The notes under the pieces are model-generated. The model had not been told where the DNA came from, did not search any database, and saw nothing but the letters and a program-made list of their open reading frames with translations. 17,733 bases of DNA. It comes from an uncultured Ignavibacteria bacterium (lineage in GTDB: Bacteria > Bacteroidota > Ignavibacteria > Tepidaquicellales > Tepidaquicellaceae). Where the stretch lies: the NCBI GenBank assembly GCA_937924675.1, contig CALEVL010000064.1, positions 1 through 17,733 of the forward strand, written 5' to 3'. Below are positions 1-8,369 of this stretch, in pieces (position 1 is the first letter of the stretch; each line of letters begins with the position of its first letter). Made by a program: the position numbers and the translations under genes.

Positions 1-450
1 ACCGAATGGATGACCGGCATCATAGATGCATTCTCTGACGACGATTTCAGACTCGAGCTTTCTAAGGGAAAGAATCATGCGCTTTGGATCCTTGGACATC
101 TTGTTACGAGTGACGACGACCTTTCTGTCTATCTCGGCAAAGGGGAACTTCTGTATCCCGAATATGCCGCTATCTTCTCACAAGGAAAGAAACTTATCCC
201 GTTTGAACAATGTCCGCCACCGGCAGAGCTTAAGGATGCACTCAATAAAGTATTCGAGAAAAACAAAGCGATCTTTGAATCACTCAATAGTGAAGAACTC
301 TCTGAACCCCACGCCCTCATTGGTGAAGAGGGAAATGACTATTTCAAAACCAAAGGAAGAGTCATCTCGGCATGGCATTTACATCAGCTTTATCATACGG
401 GACAACTCGGTGCAATTCTTAGTATGGCGGGAAAGAAAGTTTATGGATGA
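1..450 (+). CDS. DinB-family protein, 5' end outside window
   Basis: This is the C-terminal part of a DinB-like four-helix-bundle protein. The first ATG is at position 10, but the frame is open to the window edge (T-E-W before that Met), and family members usually carry another 15-30 residues forming the first helix, so the true start is probably upstream. Counting from the ATG at 10, the visible part is 146 residues. The likely metal triad is H30 (in WILGHL) plus H125 and H129 in the HxxxH-TGQLG signature near the C-terminus. Family members often bind a divalent metal and are thought to act as thiol-dependent transferases or damage-responsive enzymes; the substrate cannot be told from this sequence. 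The stop TGA at 448-450 is followed by a 125-bp gap before the next gene on the same strand. The family is fairly certain, the function is not. Confidence 0.8.
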   Translation, partial: TEWMTGIIDAFSDDDFRLELSKGKNHALWILGHLVTSDDDLSVYLGKGELLYPEYAAIFSQGKKLIPFEQCPPPAELKDALNKVFEKNKAIFESLNSEELSEPHALIGEEGNDYFKTKGRVISAWHLHQLYHTGQLGAILSMAGKKVYG

Positions 451-575
451 ACATAATATCCGGTCTGCAATTCTTCGTTGTCAATTCCATGAATGATTCA
501 CTTCCGTCAAATCCGTTTGATGAATTCACATGCTTTGAAATTCTGAGAACTGGAATACTTCATCGAACATAATTA

Positions 576-1592
576 ATGCGTGACGAACACAACAAAATAG
601 TCAGCATGCTTCTCAATTCTGAAGAGCCGTCAATTCGTTACAAGATTCTGGTGAATGTTCTTGATGAAGACCCTTCATCCAATCAAATCAATAAACTCCG
701 TGAAGAAATCCGAAACTCGGCCAGAGTAAGAAAGCTTTTGAGCTTAAGAAGTGAGACCGGTGAAATCTTAAGCAAGAGAGATGTGTATGACAAGTGGCAG
801 GGCGCTCACTGGATATTGGCTTCACTTGCAGACATCGGATATCCGGCAGGGGATGAGTCTCTTATACCGGTAAAAGATCAAATACTTACATTCTGGCTTG
901 ATGAGTTTTATTACAAAGAGTTTGAAGCAAAGGAAAGAGCAGACAGCTATAAGCTGGAGGGTGTTCCCGTAATGCAGGGCAGATACAGGAGATGTGCTTC
1001 ACAGCAGGGCAATGCTCTTTACTTCCTTCTTAAGCTTGGACTGAGTGACAAGAGAATTGATGATCTTGCAGAGAGACTTCTCCACTGGCAATGGGAAGAC
1101 GGCGGATGGAATTGTGATAAGAACCCGGATGCAAAACATTCATCATTTATGGAATCGCTTCTTCCGTTGCGCGGGCTTGCGCTTTACAGCCGGATGAATA
1201 AAAAGAGAAACGCAAAGACCGCAGCCGAAAAAGCTTCGGAGATCTTCCTGAAGCGTCAGTTGTTCATCGGACAGCATACTTGCAAAGTCATTCATCCTGA
1301 ATTTACATACCTGCATTATCCTCTCTATTGGCATTATGATATTCTTGCCGGACTTAAGGTCATGGCAGAAGCAGGCTTCATCGGCGATAAGCGCTGCAGC
1401 AAGGCTCTCGATCTGCTGGAGTCGAAGAAGTTGATTGACGGATGGCCGGCAGAAAAATCATATTACAAAGTGTCAGATGAGTTTAAGCATGGTGCTGACT
1501 ATGTTGACTGGGGAGGCACCGGCAAGAGAAATTCCAACGAATGGGTAACTGCCGATGCGCTGTATGTGCTGAAAAAGTCAGGCAGGATCTGA
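576..1592 (+). CDS. Terpenoid-cyclase-like alpha/alpha-toroid protein of unknown function
   Basis: The 338-residue soluble protein has no signal peptide or membrane segment. It carries repeats like those of the prenyltransferase/squalene-hopene-cyclase toroid fold: a QW-type motif WQWEDGGWNCD at 171-181, an aromatic helix HYPLYWHYDILAGLKV around 247-262, and a closing WVTADALYVL helix at 323-332. The N-terminal stretch (SEEPSIRYKILVNVL, 15-29) also resembles proteins annotated as squalene cyclase-like. A class II cyclase needs a DxDD acid motif and none is visible, and 338 residues is about half a squalene-hopene cyclase (about 630). Catalysis of triterpene cyclisation is therefore unlikely. 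Family resemblance is reasonable; the role is unknown. The ATG at 576 has no Shine-Dalgarno sequence. The gene sits between the DinB gene and the HU gene on the same strand, with no functional link evident. Confidence 0.75.
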   Translation: MRDEHNKIVSMLLNSEEPSIRYKILVNVLDEDPSSNQINKLREEIRNSARVRKLLSLRSETGEILSKRDVYDKWQGAHWILASLADIGYPAGDESLIPVKDQILTFWLDEFYYKEFEAKERADSYKLEGVPVMQGRYRRCASQQGNALYFLLKLGLSDKRIDDLAERLLHWQWEDGGWNCDKNPDAKHSSFMESLLPLRGLALYSRMNKKRNAKTAAEKASEIFLKRQLFIGQHTCKVIHPEFTYLHYPLYWHYDILAGLKVMAEAGFIGDKRCSKALDLLESKKLIDGWPAEKSYYKVSDEFKHGADYVDWGGTGKRNSNEWVTADALYVLKKSGRI

Positions 1593-1674
1593 CTTACACG
1601 GCAGACCGAAATCATGACCTGCCTCAAACACTGATTCTACAAAGCTTTGAGGCATGTAAGATAAAGTTAAAAGA

Positions 1675-1705
1675 TTGTTTTTTTGTTAATACAAAGCTAT
1701 TTTTG
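1675..1705 (+). promoter_or_regulatory. Bacteroidota-type promoter of the HU gene
   Basis: TTG at 1675-1677, a 20-nt spacer, then TATTTTTG at 1698-1705, a full match to TAnnTTTG. This is the -33/-7 layout of Bacteroidota primary sigma promoters. Transcription would start near 1711-1713, leaving an A-rich leader of about 30 nt before the HU ATG at 1743. It supports the HU start at 1743 rather than the upstream in-frame ATG at 1683, which would lie inside the promoter. Confidence 0.6.
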
Positions 1706-1742
1706 TACGAACAAAAAATTAACCAAACTAAACCTCTCTATT

Positions 1743-2021
1743 ATGAACAAAGAAGAACTGATTGCCAAAATTGCCGGCGATGCCAACATCACAAAAGTTC
1801 AGGCAAAAGCAGCGCTGGAATCTGTAATAGACGGAGTCAGAAAGACTCTGAAGAAAAAAGGCGGAAGGCTTGCACTGGTAGGATTCGGAACATTCTCCGT
1901 ATCAAACAGGAAAGCAAGAATCGGAAGAAATCCGCAAACAGGAAAAGAAATGAAGATTGCTGCAAAGAAAGTTGTAAGATTCAAAGCAGGAAAGCAACTT
2001 GCAGAACACGTAAACAAATAA
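1743..2021 (+). CDS. HU-family DNA-binding protein
   Basis: This is a 92-residue histone-like protein of the HU/IHF family, which bends and compacts DNA as a dimer in the nucleoid. It begins MNKEELIAKIA, the typical HU helix 1. The GRLALVGFGTF segment (41-51) forms the saddle. The DNA-intercalating beta-arm carries the RNPQTG signature at 62-67, with the key proline at P64. It ends with the usual KxV-F-AGK helix. The frame is open up to an ATG at 1683, but that would add 20 residues unlike the family and overlap the promoter, so 1743 is chosen; the length then equals the usual 90-95. The gene is monocistronic in appearance, with its own promoter at 1675-1705 and a terminator just behind. Whether it is called HU or IHF-like cannot be decided beyond the better fit to HU. 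Confidence 0.95.
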   Translation: MNKEELIAKIAGDANITKVQAKAALESVIDGVRKTLKKKGGRLALVGFGTFSVSNRKARIGRNPQTGKEMKIAAKKVVRFKAGKQLAEHVNK

Positions 2022-2041
2022 TATCCGGTTTTAAAAAACTC

Positions 2042-2078
2042 AAAGGCATCTCATGTAATTCTGAGATGCCTTTTTTTT
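2042..2078 (+). terminator. Intrinsic terminator of the HU gene
   Basis: A perfect 12-bp stem (AAAGGCATCTCA at 2042-2053 with TGAGATGCCTTT at 2062-2073), an 8-nt loop, and an eight-T run at 2071-2078. It begins 20 bp after the HU stop. The protease gene converges from the other side and ends at 2157. Confidence 0.9.
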
Positions 2079-2156
2079 ATTTTCTCATACACACATGTTG
2101 ATCATTATCCTGGTGAAGTACTAAGTCATCTTACCTGGTTGTGTTTGTTGCATTTG

Positions 2157-5100
2157 TTATCGCACAACAGCAAACTTCCCGGTCTTTTGTTCGACTTCCT
2201 GTCCCGATGAGTTCTTGCCTGTGGCCACATAGATATAAACTCCCGTTGCAACCATCTCACCGTTAGTGTTTCTTAGATTCCATTCAACACCTCCGTTGCC
2301 GTCAGTCTCATTAACGGTAATTATGTAATTGCCGTTAAGATCATAGATATCAATTGCGGCTTCGCGCGTTGTGTTGGCAAACATTATAAAATCCTGATTG
2401 GATTTGATGTTGTAAGGATTGGGATATACATACATCTCATCAAGATTCTCCTTATTGAATATCAATCCGAATGAACTTCCGGAGCCTTCGACAATTCTGA
2501 TACCATCAGCTGAAAGAATATTGGATGCCTTCAGTACATAGTTCCTTCCGGTTGCGCCTATTGCCGCATTGCTCTGCAGTGAAACATAAACAGTCTTTCT
2601 GTCTGTGTTGTCAATTGTTGCAGATTGCACAGTTATTCCAAAAGGCTCAAACTTGTAGTTGGAAGTATTCTGTGCACTTGACTGATCAACTTCAAGATTG
2701 AAATTTACTTTTAGCTTGTTGCCCGGCTGCAGTTCGAGGTTTGTGATATAGAATTTAGGTTCATCAACTACATTCACTGAAAATGAAACAGCATTTGTAT
2801 CAACAGGCGAACCATATCGGTCTATCATGCCCACTGTCTTTACGGAATAATTTCCATTATCGGGAATGCTGTCGAGTGTAAGAAGATATTCAAAGTCGTT
2901 CTTGATGGCGGTATTCTTAGGATTACCAATTCCCGCTATCAAAAAAGTGTTCAGATTTGGAAGTAGCGGTGAAACTCTTTCGCTAAGCTTCAGTGAAATG
3001 AAGCCGCCGGTTTCATAGTTTGCAGATAAAAGCCGTGACTTGTTGTGTACATAAACTTGAACAGGATCGGTCGGCTGACTTTCACGAACACTGTTCTCGT
3101 TGTCTGTGGCAGTTACTCTATAATAGTATGTTTTTCTGTTCATGACATTAGCATCAGCATATTCTGTCTGCGCAACCGAATCATACAGAACAAAATTCAT
3201 TGAACTGTCGCTTCTGTAAATGCGATAAGTATCTGCCCCGCTAACCGGATTGAACAGAAGTTGAACCCTGTTTGAGTCAGTGCTGTAGCCCTTAAGACCA
3301 AGAGGCGTGGAGGGTCCGGTGAAAGCAATATCTTTCTCAAAGAACAGAAGCGTGTCATCAACCGTATTGAGTCCCAATTCTTTTATGCCGTTCCCGTTAA
3401 AATCAAAAGCTATCTGATTGAATGAATTCACATTGCTTTGATAATACTGCGGAATGAATCTTCCGGCGTTTACATCAAACTTAAGCACATAGAATTGCGT
3501 GCCCGTATTCACAAGTACTTCGTCCTTTCCGTCATTATCAATGTCGGTTGCTTTTGTGGATGTCTCAGTGTAAGATTTGAAATTATAAACATCCGTGACA
3601 TCAAGCAGTGTATATGTATTTGATGTCGTTGCTTTGTAAGTGTATAGACTGTAATACTGAACTATGTCAGTATTAAAACTTATTGTTCCTATCGCAAAGT
3701 CTTTCCTGCCGTCACCGTCGAAATCACCCGAGACAACATTGTCACTCTTGACGAACCTGCTCAGACTGTCCAGAAAAATTCTTGAAAAAGTATTATCACC
3801 CGTGTTCGTGTAAACGGAGATTGCCGCTTGCGGCTGAAATGTAACAGGAGATTGGTAATCATTTACAAATACAACTTCATTTTTTCCATCGCCGTTAAGA
3901 TCCTCAACTACGGTATTCTGAGATGTTGCAGTTGAATCTCTTCCGTGAAATAAAAGTACGGCAACCTGTGTGTATGTATTCTGCTGATTCTCAAGAATTC
4001 TCAAACCGCCTTTTCCGAATCCGAGAATTTCCTTCACACCGTCTCCGTCTGTATCTGCTATTCTCGATGACCAGAAATTCCCGGATACGGAATCTCCCCA
4101 AACAAGGTTCACCGGAAGTTCACCCGGTGAAGGTGCCTCGTAAACAAATCCGTTCCTTTCTCTTGACATCAGCATTTCTAACTTTCCGTCTGCATCAATA
4201 TCTCCGACATCTCTTGCAATTCTGAACTCCGGCCAGTTATCATTTGAAATTTTTGTAAAAGCTCCTGCATTGAATTCATATACATTCAGCTTCAGATTAT
4301 TTCTTATGTCGTTAAGGAGCAAGTCAGGCTTGCCGTTGCCGGTAATGTCTGTTGGAGTAACTGCCGCCTGAGAATACGGCAGCGAGTATGGCAGCTGAGA
4401 ATAACCGTAGCTGTTTATGAAATTGCCTGTTGTAAAAACAAAAGCGGGATCATTCAGAATCTTCTGCTTTCCGTTTAGAGATACTGCTTCAAGAAAGAAT
4501 TCATACTCTGTATTTGGCTGAAGATCGCTTCCGTTCAATACTCCTATATGCCCCGTTGTCACAAAACCAAGATTCGGCGTGCCAACATCTGCCAGTACAT
4601 ACTGATACGGCTCGTTCACATTCTTTCTTTTGTAATGTATCTTTCCGAGCGTTCTCTTGTTTGTTCCGAAAAGAATGAGCTGAGAAAAATTATTCTTGTC
4701 AAGAACTGTTCCGAATGCAACATCCGTTATCTCAGGCGGAAGACTGTCTTTGAAGAAAATCAGTCTGTGTTCAATGCTTCTTCCGGAATTGCTGTTGATA
4801 GCAAGCCGAAGCGTATAAGAAGTATCGGCAAGCGATGAGATGTTCCATTGAAGGACAGAGTCTTCAAGCGCTTGTGTATTAACATTTTCTTTAAGCGGAA
4901 TCCATTGTGACGGCCGCTGACCAATTCCGTAGTAAACTGAATAGTTAACAAATAACGGTGATGCTGCAGAAACAACAACCGGCACTATGCCTCCGGATGA
5001 TGTAAAATCCTGAAACGGATAGTGTATTCTCGCAATTGAGGGCTTGTCAAAATTGTTGATGGCATTAACAGCATTCACTCTTCCCGATGAACGAATATGA

Positions 5101-6452
5101 TCCCAACCGGTTTGGCCCGGCATCAGAGTTGTAGTTGATACAAGTATCCCTCTGACTTCTTCATTGCTTAGCTCAGGATTTCTCGAAAGAAGAAGCGCTG
5201 AAATTCCTGCAACTATCGGTGCGGCAAATGAAGTACCGTTCAGCTTGTCATAATCACCGCCGTATTGTGAACTGCCCTTGCCGGTTCTTACGGTTGTAAG
5301 GTTCTGAAAACCTGTTGCGTAAATATCAACAGTTTCACCAAACGAAGAGAACCCTGCTTTATTGCCTGTATTATCCGAAGCCGCAACAGATATTACTTCA
5401 TCATAAGCTGAAGGATAGTGAAGCCTGTCAGTGGCATCATTTCCTGCTGAGCAGATGATCACCGCATTTCCGGAGTATGCAAATCGTACTATATCCTTAA
5501 GCAGATTGCTGAAAATATAATCGCCGAAACTGAAGTTGAAAACCTTTACTCCCATGATCATCCCATACAGAACTGCATTTGCTACATCATCCTCTTCACC
5601 GTAACCCTGCGCATCGAATGCGCGCATAACCAGGACTTTGCACTTTGGTGCAACTGATGCAATACCAAGTCCGTTATTAAATGTTGCATTGATAATTCCG
5701 GTAACGGCTGTTCCGTGTGATAGAAAATTATCATCGGTCGGATCATTGTCAGGCTCAAGGTAATCACCTCTTCTCGGATCACCGGTAAACGGTTCATCGG
5801 TAAAATCCCATCCTCGCCAGTCATCTACAAATCCGTTTCCATCGTCATCAATTCCGTTGGATTGCTTTCCGTTCCCGTACTCACCGTAATTGATCTTGTA
5901 GCTTGACTGAAGATCAGGATGATCGAAATCAAGTCCGGAGTCAATCACTCCAATGAGTGCTGCAGAATCTCCGAGAGTGATATCCCATGCCTGCGGCAAG
6001 TTCGAAAGCCCGATATATTCCTGTTGCGGATAGTAAGTATCATTAGGTGTCAATTGCCTGTCACCAAAAGCATCAAGCTTCAGCGTACCGTTCACCTGTA
6101 CATATTCAACGTGCTCATTCCTGCTGCCCTGCAACAGAAGTTGTTCGAGATTACTCTTGTCTGTCTTAAGAATGAAGATCCTGTCAAGCCCTGTGCTTCT
6201 GAATGCCGGTCCGTCAAATCGCGCAATCACACGCTGCGAAAACAATGGTCTTGATTGATTGATGCTGAAGTCACGGCATATCTTCGATAAGGAGTTGCTG
6301 CCTGTTCCGGGCTTTCCTGTTCTAAAAGAATTTAAAACTTCCTGTGGTGCGTTTCCCTTCAGCTTCACAATGATCTCAGACTGCTGAGAAAATCCAGTTG
6401 AAGTACCTGCAGCAAAAAATAAAATGATCGCCGCTATTCTGATCAAACTCAT
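2157..6452 (-). CDS. Secreted subtilisin-like (S8) peptidase with FG-GAP repeats, Ig-like domains and T9SS-type C-terminal domain
   Basis: The 1431-residue protein starts with a signal peptide (hydrophobic 4-20, likely cut near residue 22). An inhibitor-like pro-region of roughly 25-140 follows. The S8 domain (about 150-465) has an intact triad: D171 in GVIDSG, H246 in SHGTAVTG and S408 in NGTSFAAP, plus oxyanion N338. An acidic insert DDDGNGFVDD at 202-211 looks calcium-binding. Seven FG-GAP/VCBS-like calcium loops (DxDxDGxxD type) begin at 702, 751, 800, 851, 910, 970 and 1017, predicting a beta-propeller. A fibronectin-III-like domain (about 1048-1136) and two bacterial Ig-like stretches (about 1139-1226 and 1233-1330) follow. 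The C-terminal domain from YPNPYN (1343-1348) to the end looks like a type IX secretion sorting domain or the related FlgD-like fold. An extracellular or surface-attached protease is expected. It lies 38 bp behind the M1 peptidase gene, so co-transcription is likely. Confidence 0.93.
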   Translation of the reverse strand: MSLIRIAAIILFFAAGTSTGFSQQSEIIVKLKGNAPQEVLNSFRTGKPGTGSNSLSKICRDFSINQSRPLFSQRVIARFDGPAFRSTGLDRIFILKTDKSNLEQLLLQGSRNEHVEYVQVNGTLKLDAFGDRQLTPNDTYYPQQEYIGLSNLPQAWDITLGDSAALIGVIDSGLDFDHPDLQSSYKINYGEYGNGKQSNGIDDDGNGFVDDWRGWDFTDEPFTGDPRRGDYLEPDNDPTDDNFLSHGTAVTGIINATFNNGLGIASVAPKCKVLVMRAFDAQGYGEEDDVANAVLYGMIMGVKVFNFSFGDYIFSNLLKDIVRFAYSGNAVIICSAGNDATDRLHYPSAYDEVISVAASDNTGNKAGFSSFGETVDIYATGFQNLTTVRTGKGSSQYGGDYDKLNGTSFAAPIVAGISALLLSRNPELSNEEVRGILVSTTTLMPGQTGWDHIRSSGRVNAVNAINNFDKPSIARIHYPFQDFTSSGGIVPVVVSAASPLFVNYSVYYGIGQRPSQWIPLKENVNTQALEDSVLQWNISSLADTSYTLRLAINSNSGRSIEHRLIFFKDSLPPEITDVAFGTVLDKNNFSQLILFGTNKRTLGKIHYKRKNVNEPYQYVLADVGTPNLGFVTTGHIGVLNGSDLQPNTEYEFFLEAVSLNGKQKILNDPAFVFTTGNFINSYGYSQLPYSLPYSQAAVTPTDITGNGKPDLLLNDIRNNLKLNVYEFNAGAFTKISNDNWPEFRIARDVGDIDADGKLEMLMSRERNGFVYEAPSPGELPVNLVWGDSVSGNFWSSRIADTDGDGVKEILGFGKGGLRILENQQNTYTQVAVLLFHGRDSTATSQNTVVEDLNGDGKNEVVFVNDYQSPVTFQPQAAISVYTNTGDNTFSRIFLDSLSRFVKSDNVVSGDFDGDGRKDFAIGTISFNTDIVQYYSLYTYKATTSNTYTLLDVTDVYNFKSYTETSTKATDIDNDGKDEVLVNTGTQFYVLKFDVNAGRFIPQYYQSNVNSFNQIAFDFNGNGIKELGLNTVDDTLLFFEKDIAFTGPSTPLGLKGYSTDSNRVQLLFNPVSGADTYRIYRSDSSMNFVLYDSVAQTEYADANVMNRKTYYYRVTATDNENSVRESQPTDPVQVYVHNKSRLLSANYETGGFISLKLSERVSPLLPNLNTFLIAGIGNPKNTAIKNDFEYLLTLDSIPDNGNYSVKTVGMIDRYGSPVDTNAVSFSVNVVDEPKFYITNLELQPGNKLKVNFNLEVDQSSAQNTSNYKFEPFGITVQSATIDNTDRKTVYVSLQSNAAIGATGRNYVLKASNILSADGIRIVEGSGSSFGLIFNKENLDEMYVYPNPYNIKSNQDFIMFANTTREAAIDIYDLNGNYIITVNETDGNGGVEWNLRNTNGEMVATGVYIYVATGKNSSGQEVEQKTGKFAVVR

Positions 6453-6490
6453 TTGTGTTTTGATGATTTTTTGAATGTCGTAATGACTTT

Positions 6491-8233
6491 TCAGTTTGCC
6501 TCTAACTTAATTTCTCTAATGTCTTTTAGTATCAGTCCATCCTTATCAATCAATACTTTGAGCGGTTTGCCGGAAGTATTAAATAAAAATTCCTGCTGTC
6601 TCATATTGTTTTGTATTGTAAATTCTTCCTCTGAATTCTCCGTCACAACGGTGATCTTCAGCGGTACGGCATAAACATCCCTGTCTTTCTGCTCCTGTGA
6701 CAGGTCCAGCTTAATTTCATATTGTGAACTATTGCTCTCTGTAATACTCCATGAATATGCAAACTCGGGTCGTCCTTTTCCTGTATATACCCATTGATCA
6801 AAGAACTGATCAAGATCCATTCCTGAAATTTCTTCACATACATTTACAAACTCCGGAGTTGTTGCCGACTTGTATTTGAATCTTTCATAATATGTCCTTA
6901 AGATTCTGAAAAATGCTTCATCACCGGTAACTCCTCTCAGCATATGCAATACCCAAGCACCTTTGTTGTAAACTGTTGCTCCGAATATAAAACCCTCAGG
7001 ATTATATACTGTGGTTGGAAATTTTCCTTTATCTTCCTTCTTCATTTTTCTGAGGTAAGCCTCTCTGCCATGCAGATGTTCCTCCCACAGTGCTTCGCTG
7101 TAAGTTGCAAAACCCTCATTCAGCCAAATGTCACGCCATGTTGCAGGAGATACCGCATCGCCAAACCACTGATGCGCAAGCTCATGCATCACAATATCCT
7201 CATATCTTCCGTCACCGGTTACAAGCCGGTAACCCATGCTTGAAACAGTCTGGTGCTCCATTGCACCGCTTATCCATCCGAACATTGCCATTCCGTATTT
7301 CTCATCTATAAATGGATATTCACCATAAGTCTCTGATAGAAATCTTATCATGTCAACAGTATTCTTCCAGTCATACTTTGCTTTTTCTGTGTAAGTAGGA
7401 TATGAATAATATTCAACAGGCATGTTTTTAGAGCCATCGATTGAAGTGTAAGTTTCTGTCCATTTGTCATATTTGCCGATGGCAAGTGATACCAGATAAG
7501 TAGTGATTGGATATGAGGAACGCCAGTGAAATGTTTTCTCGCCTTTCTCGTTTGTTGTGATATTCTCAAGCGTACCATTAGATACAGCAGTCAGTTGCGA
7601 CGGAACAGTTATAAGAATATCGGCTTCTGCCTTGTCTGTTGTAAGGTCTTTGCAGGGCCACCAGGTAGGAGCATAGGTCGGTTCGCTTAAAGTATAAATA
7701 GCCGGCTCATTGTCAAACTCCTTGAAACTGAATGAGTCGAATCCTTTATTAACAGGTGAGCCTTCATAAACAATTGTAACGTTGAATTGCCTGCCTGTTG
7801 CAGGATCAGGAAAATTGATCTTCAGGTAATCATTCTGATGAACATACTCTGCTTTATTATCATCCACACTAACTTCCAATACTTTCATATCATTTGTGAA
7901 GTTCACATATACTGACCTTATGGTATCCGACAAACATTCCGCCATAATAATTGTCTTTCCAAACAGCATTTTTCCGGGGATGTCAAAGGAAAAGTTCAAC
8001 GTGTAGTTCTTGACATCATACAAATTCTGCATTGCTAATATTTCCGGATCTTCTTCACGTTGGGACCTGCCGTTGGAAACTATTCTATAAGATTCCTTTA
8101 AAGAAGAGGCAACTTCATCAAATTTCCTGTTATTCTGAATCTCCTTGGCTATCTCATTTCCAAGTATGGTCCAGTAAATACTACCAATCAACAATACTGT
8201 TGCAACAAACATAATTATGAGGGATTTTTTCAT
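6491..8233 (-). CDS. M1-family zinc metallopeptidase (aminopeptidase N-like)
   Basis: The 580-residue peptidase has a complete M1 active site. The zinc motif HELAH is at 350-354 with the third ligand E373, 18 residues on in WLNEGFA. The exopeptidase motif reads GAMEH at 323-327 instead of the textbook GAMEN. Y422 in VYNKGAWVL matches the catalytic tyrosine. The order is an N-terminal hydrophobic segment (4-24, signal anchor or signal peptide), a beta-sheet domain (about 70-255), then the thermolysin-like domain (about 260-490) and a short beta tail. It lacks the large C-terminal helical domain of the roughly 870-residue aminopeptidase N. It is expected to act outside the cytoplasm, trimming peptides from their N-termini. 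It is the first gene of a probable two-gene unit with the subtilase, which would fit stepwise digestion of external protein; that link is an inference. Confidence 0.92.
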   Translation of the reverse strand: MKKSLIIMFVATVLLIGSIYWTILGNEIAKEIQNNRKFDEVASSLKESYRIVSNGRSQREEDPEILAMQNLYDVKNYTLNFSFDIPGKMLFGKTIIMAECLSDTIRSVYVNFTNDMKVLEVSVDDNKAEYVHQNDYLKINFPDPATGRQFNVTIVYEGSPVNKGFDSFSFKEFDNEPAIYTLSEPTYAPTWWPCKDLTTDKAEADILITVPSQLTAVSNGTLENITTNEKGEKTFHWRSSYPITTYLVSLAIGKYDKWTETYTSIDGSKNMPVEYYSYPTYTEKAKYDWKNTVDMIRFLSETYGEYPFIDEKYGMAMFGWISGAMEHQTVSSMGYRLVTGDGRYEDIVMHELAHQWFGDAVSPATWRDIWLNEGFATYSEALWEEHLHGREAYLRKMKKEDKGKFPTTVYNPEGFIFGATVYNKGAWVLHMLRGVTGDEAFFRILRTYYERFKYKSATTPEFVNVCEEISGMDLDQFFDQWVYTGKGRPEFAYSWSITESNSSQYEIKLDLSQEQKDRDVYAVPLKITVVTENSEEEFTIQNNMRQQEFLFNTSGKPLKVLIDKDGLILKDIREIKLEAN

Positions 8234-8369
8234 TTAAAAAGGTGTGAGGATAAACACCCGGCTTTGTGAACAGCAATAACGGCAGTTAAAGTTTACATAC
8301 GTTAAATTATATCTAAATATTTGAATTATTTGCTTAAATTGAAACTCACTTTCTGAATTTACAAGCATA
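8234..8369. promoter_or_regulatory. Divergent intergenic region
   Basis: This 136-bp AT-rich gap separates the leftward M1 peptidase gene from the rightward lipoprotein gene and must hold promoters for both. I found no strict TTG-N19-21-TAnnTTTG match in either direction; the nearest rightward -7 candidate is AATATTTG around 8315-8322, one mismatch from consensus. No clear operator is visible. Confidence 0.4.

Noticed and set aside
489..572. A 27-codon open frame starting MNDSLPSNPFDEF, ending 3 bp before the toroid-protein ATG
   Set aside because: Position suggests a possible leader peptide or translational coupling, but there is no ribosome-binding site, no family match and no attenuator hairpin. 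Such a short frame is expected by chance.
1541..2101. A long open frame overlapping the HU gene
   Set aside because: It runs in another frame across the HU gene, its promoter and its terminator, and is lysine/arginine/cysteine-rich without family features. HU itself is unmistakable.
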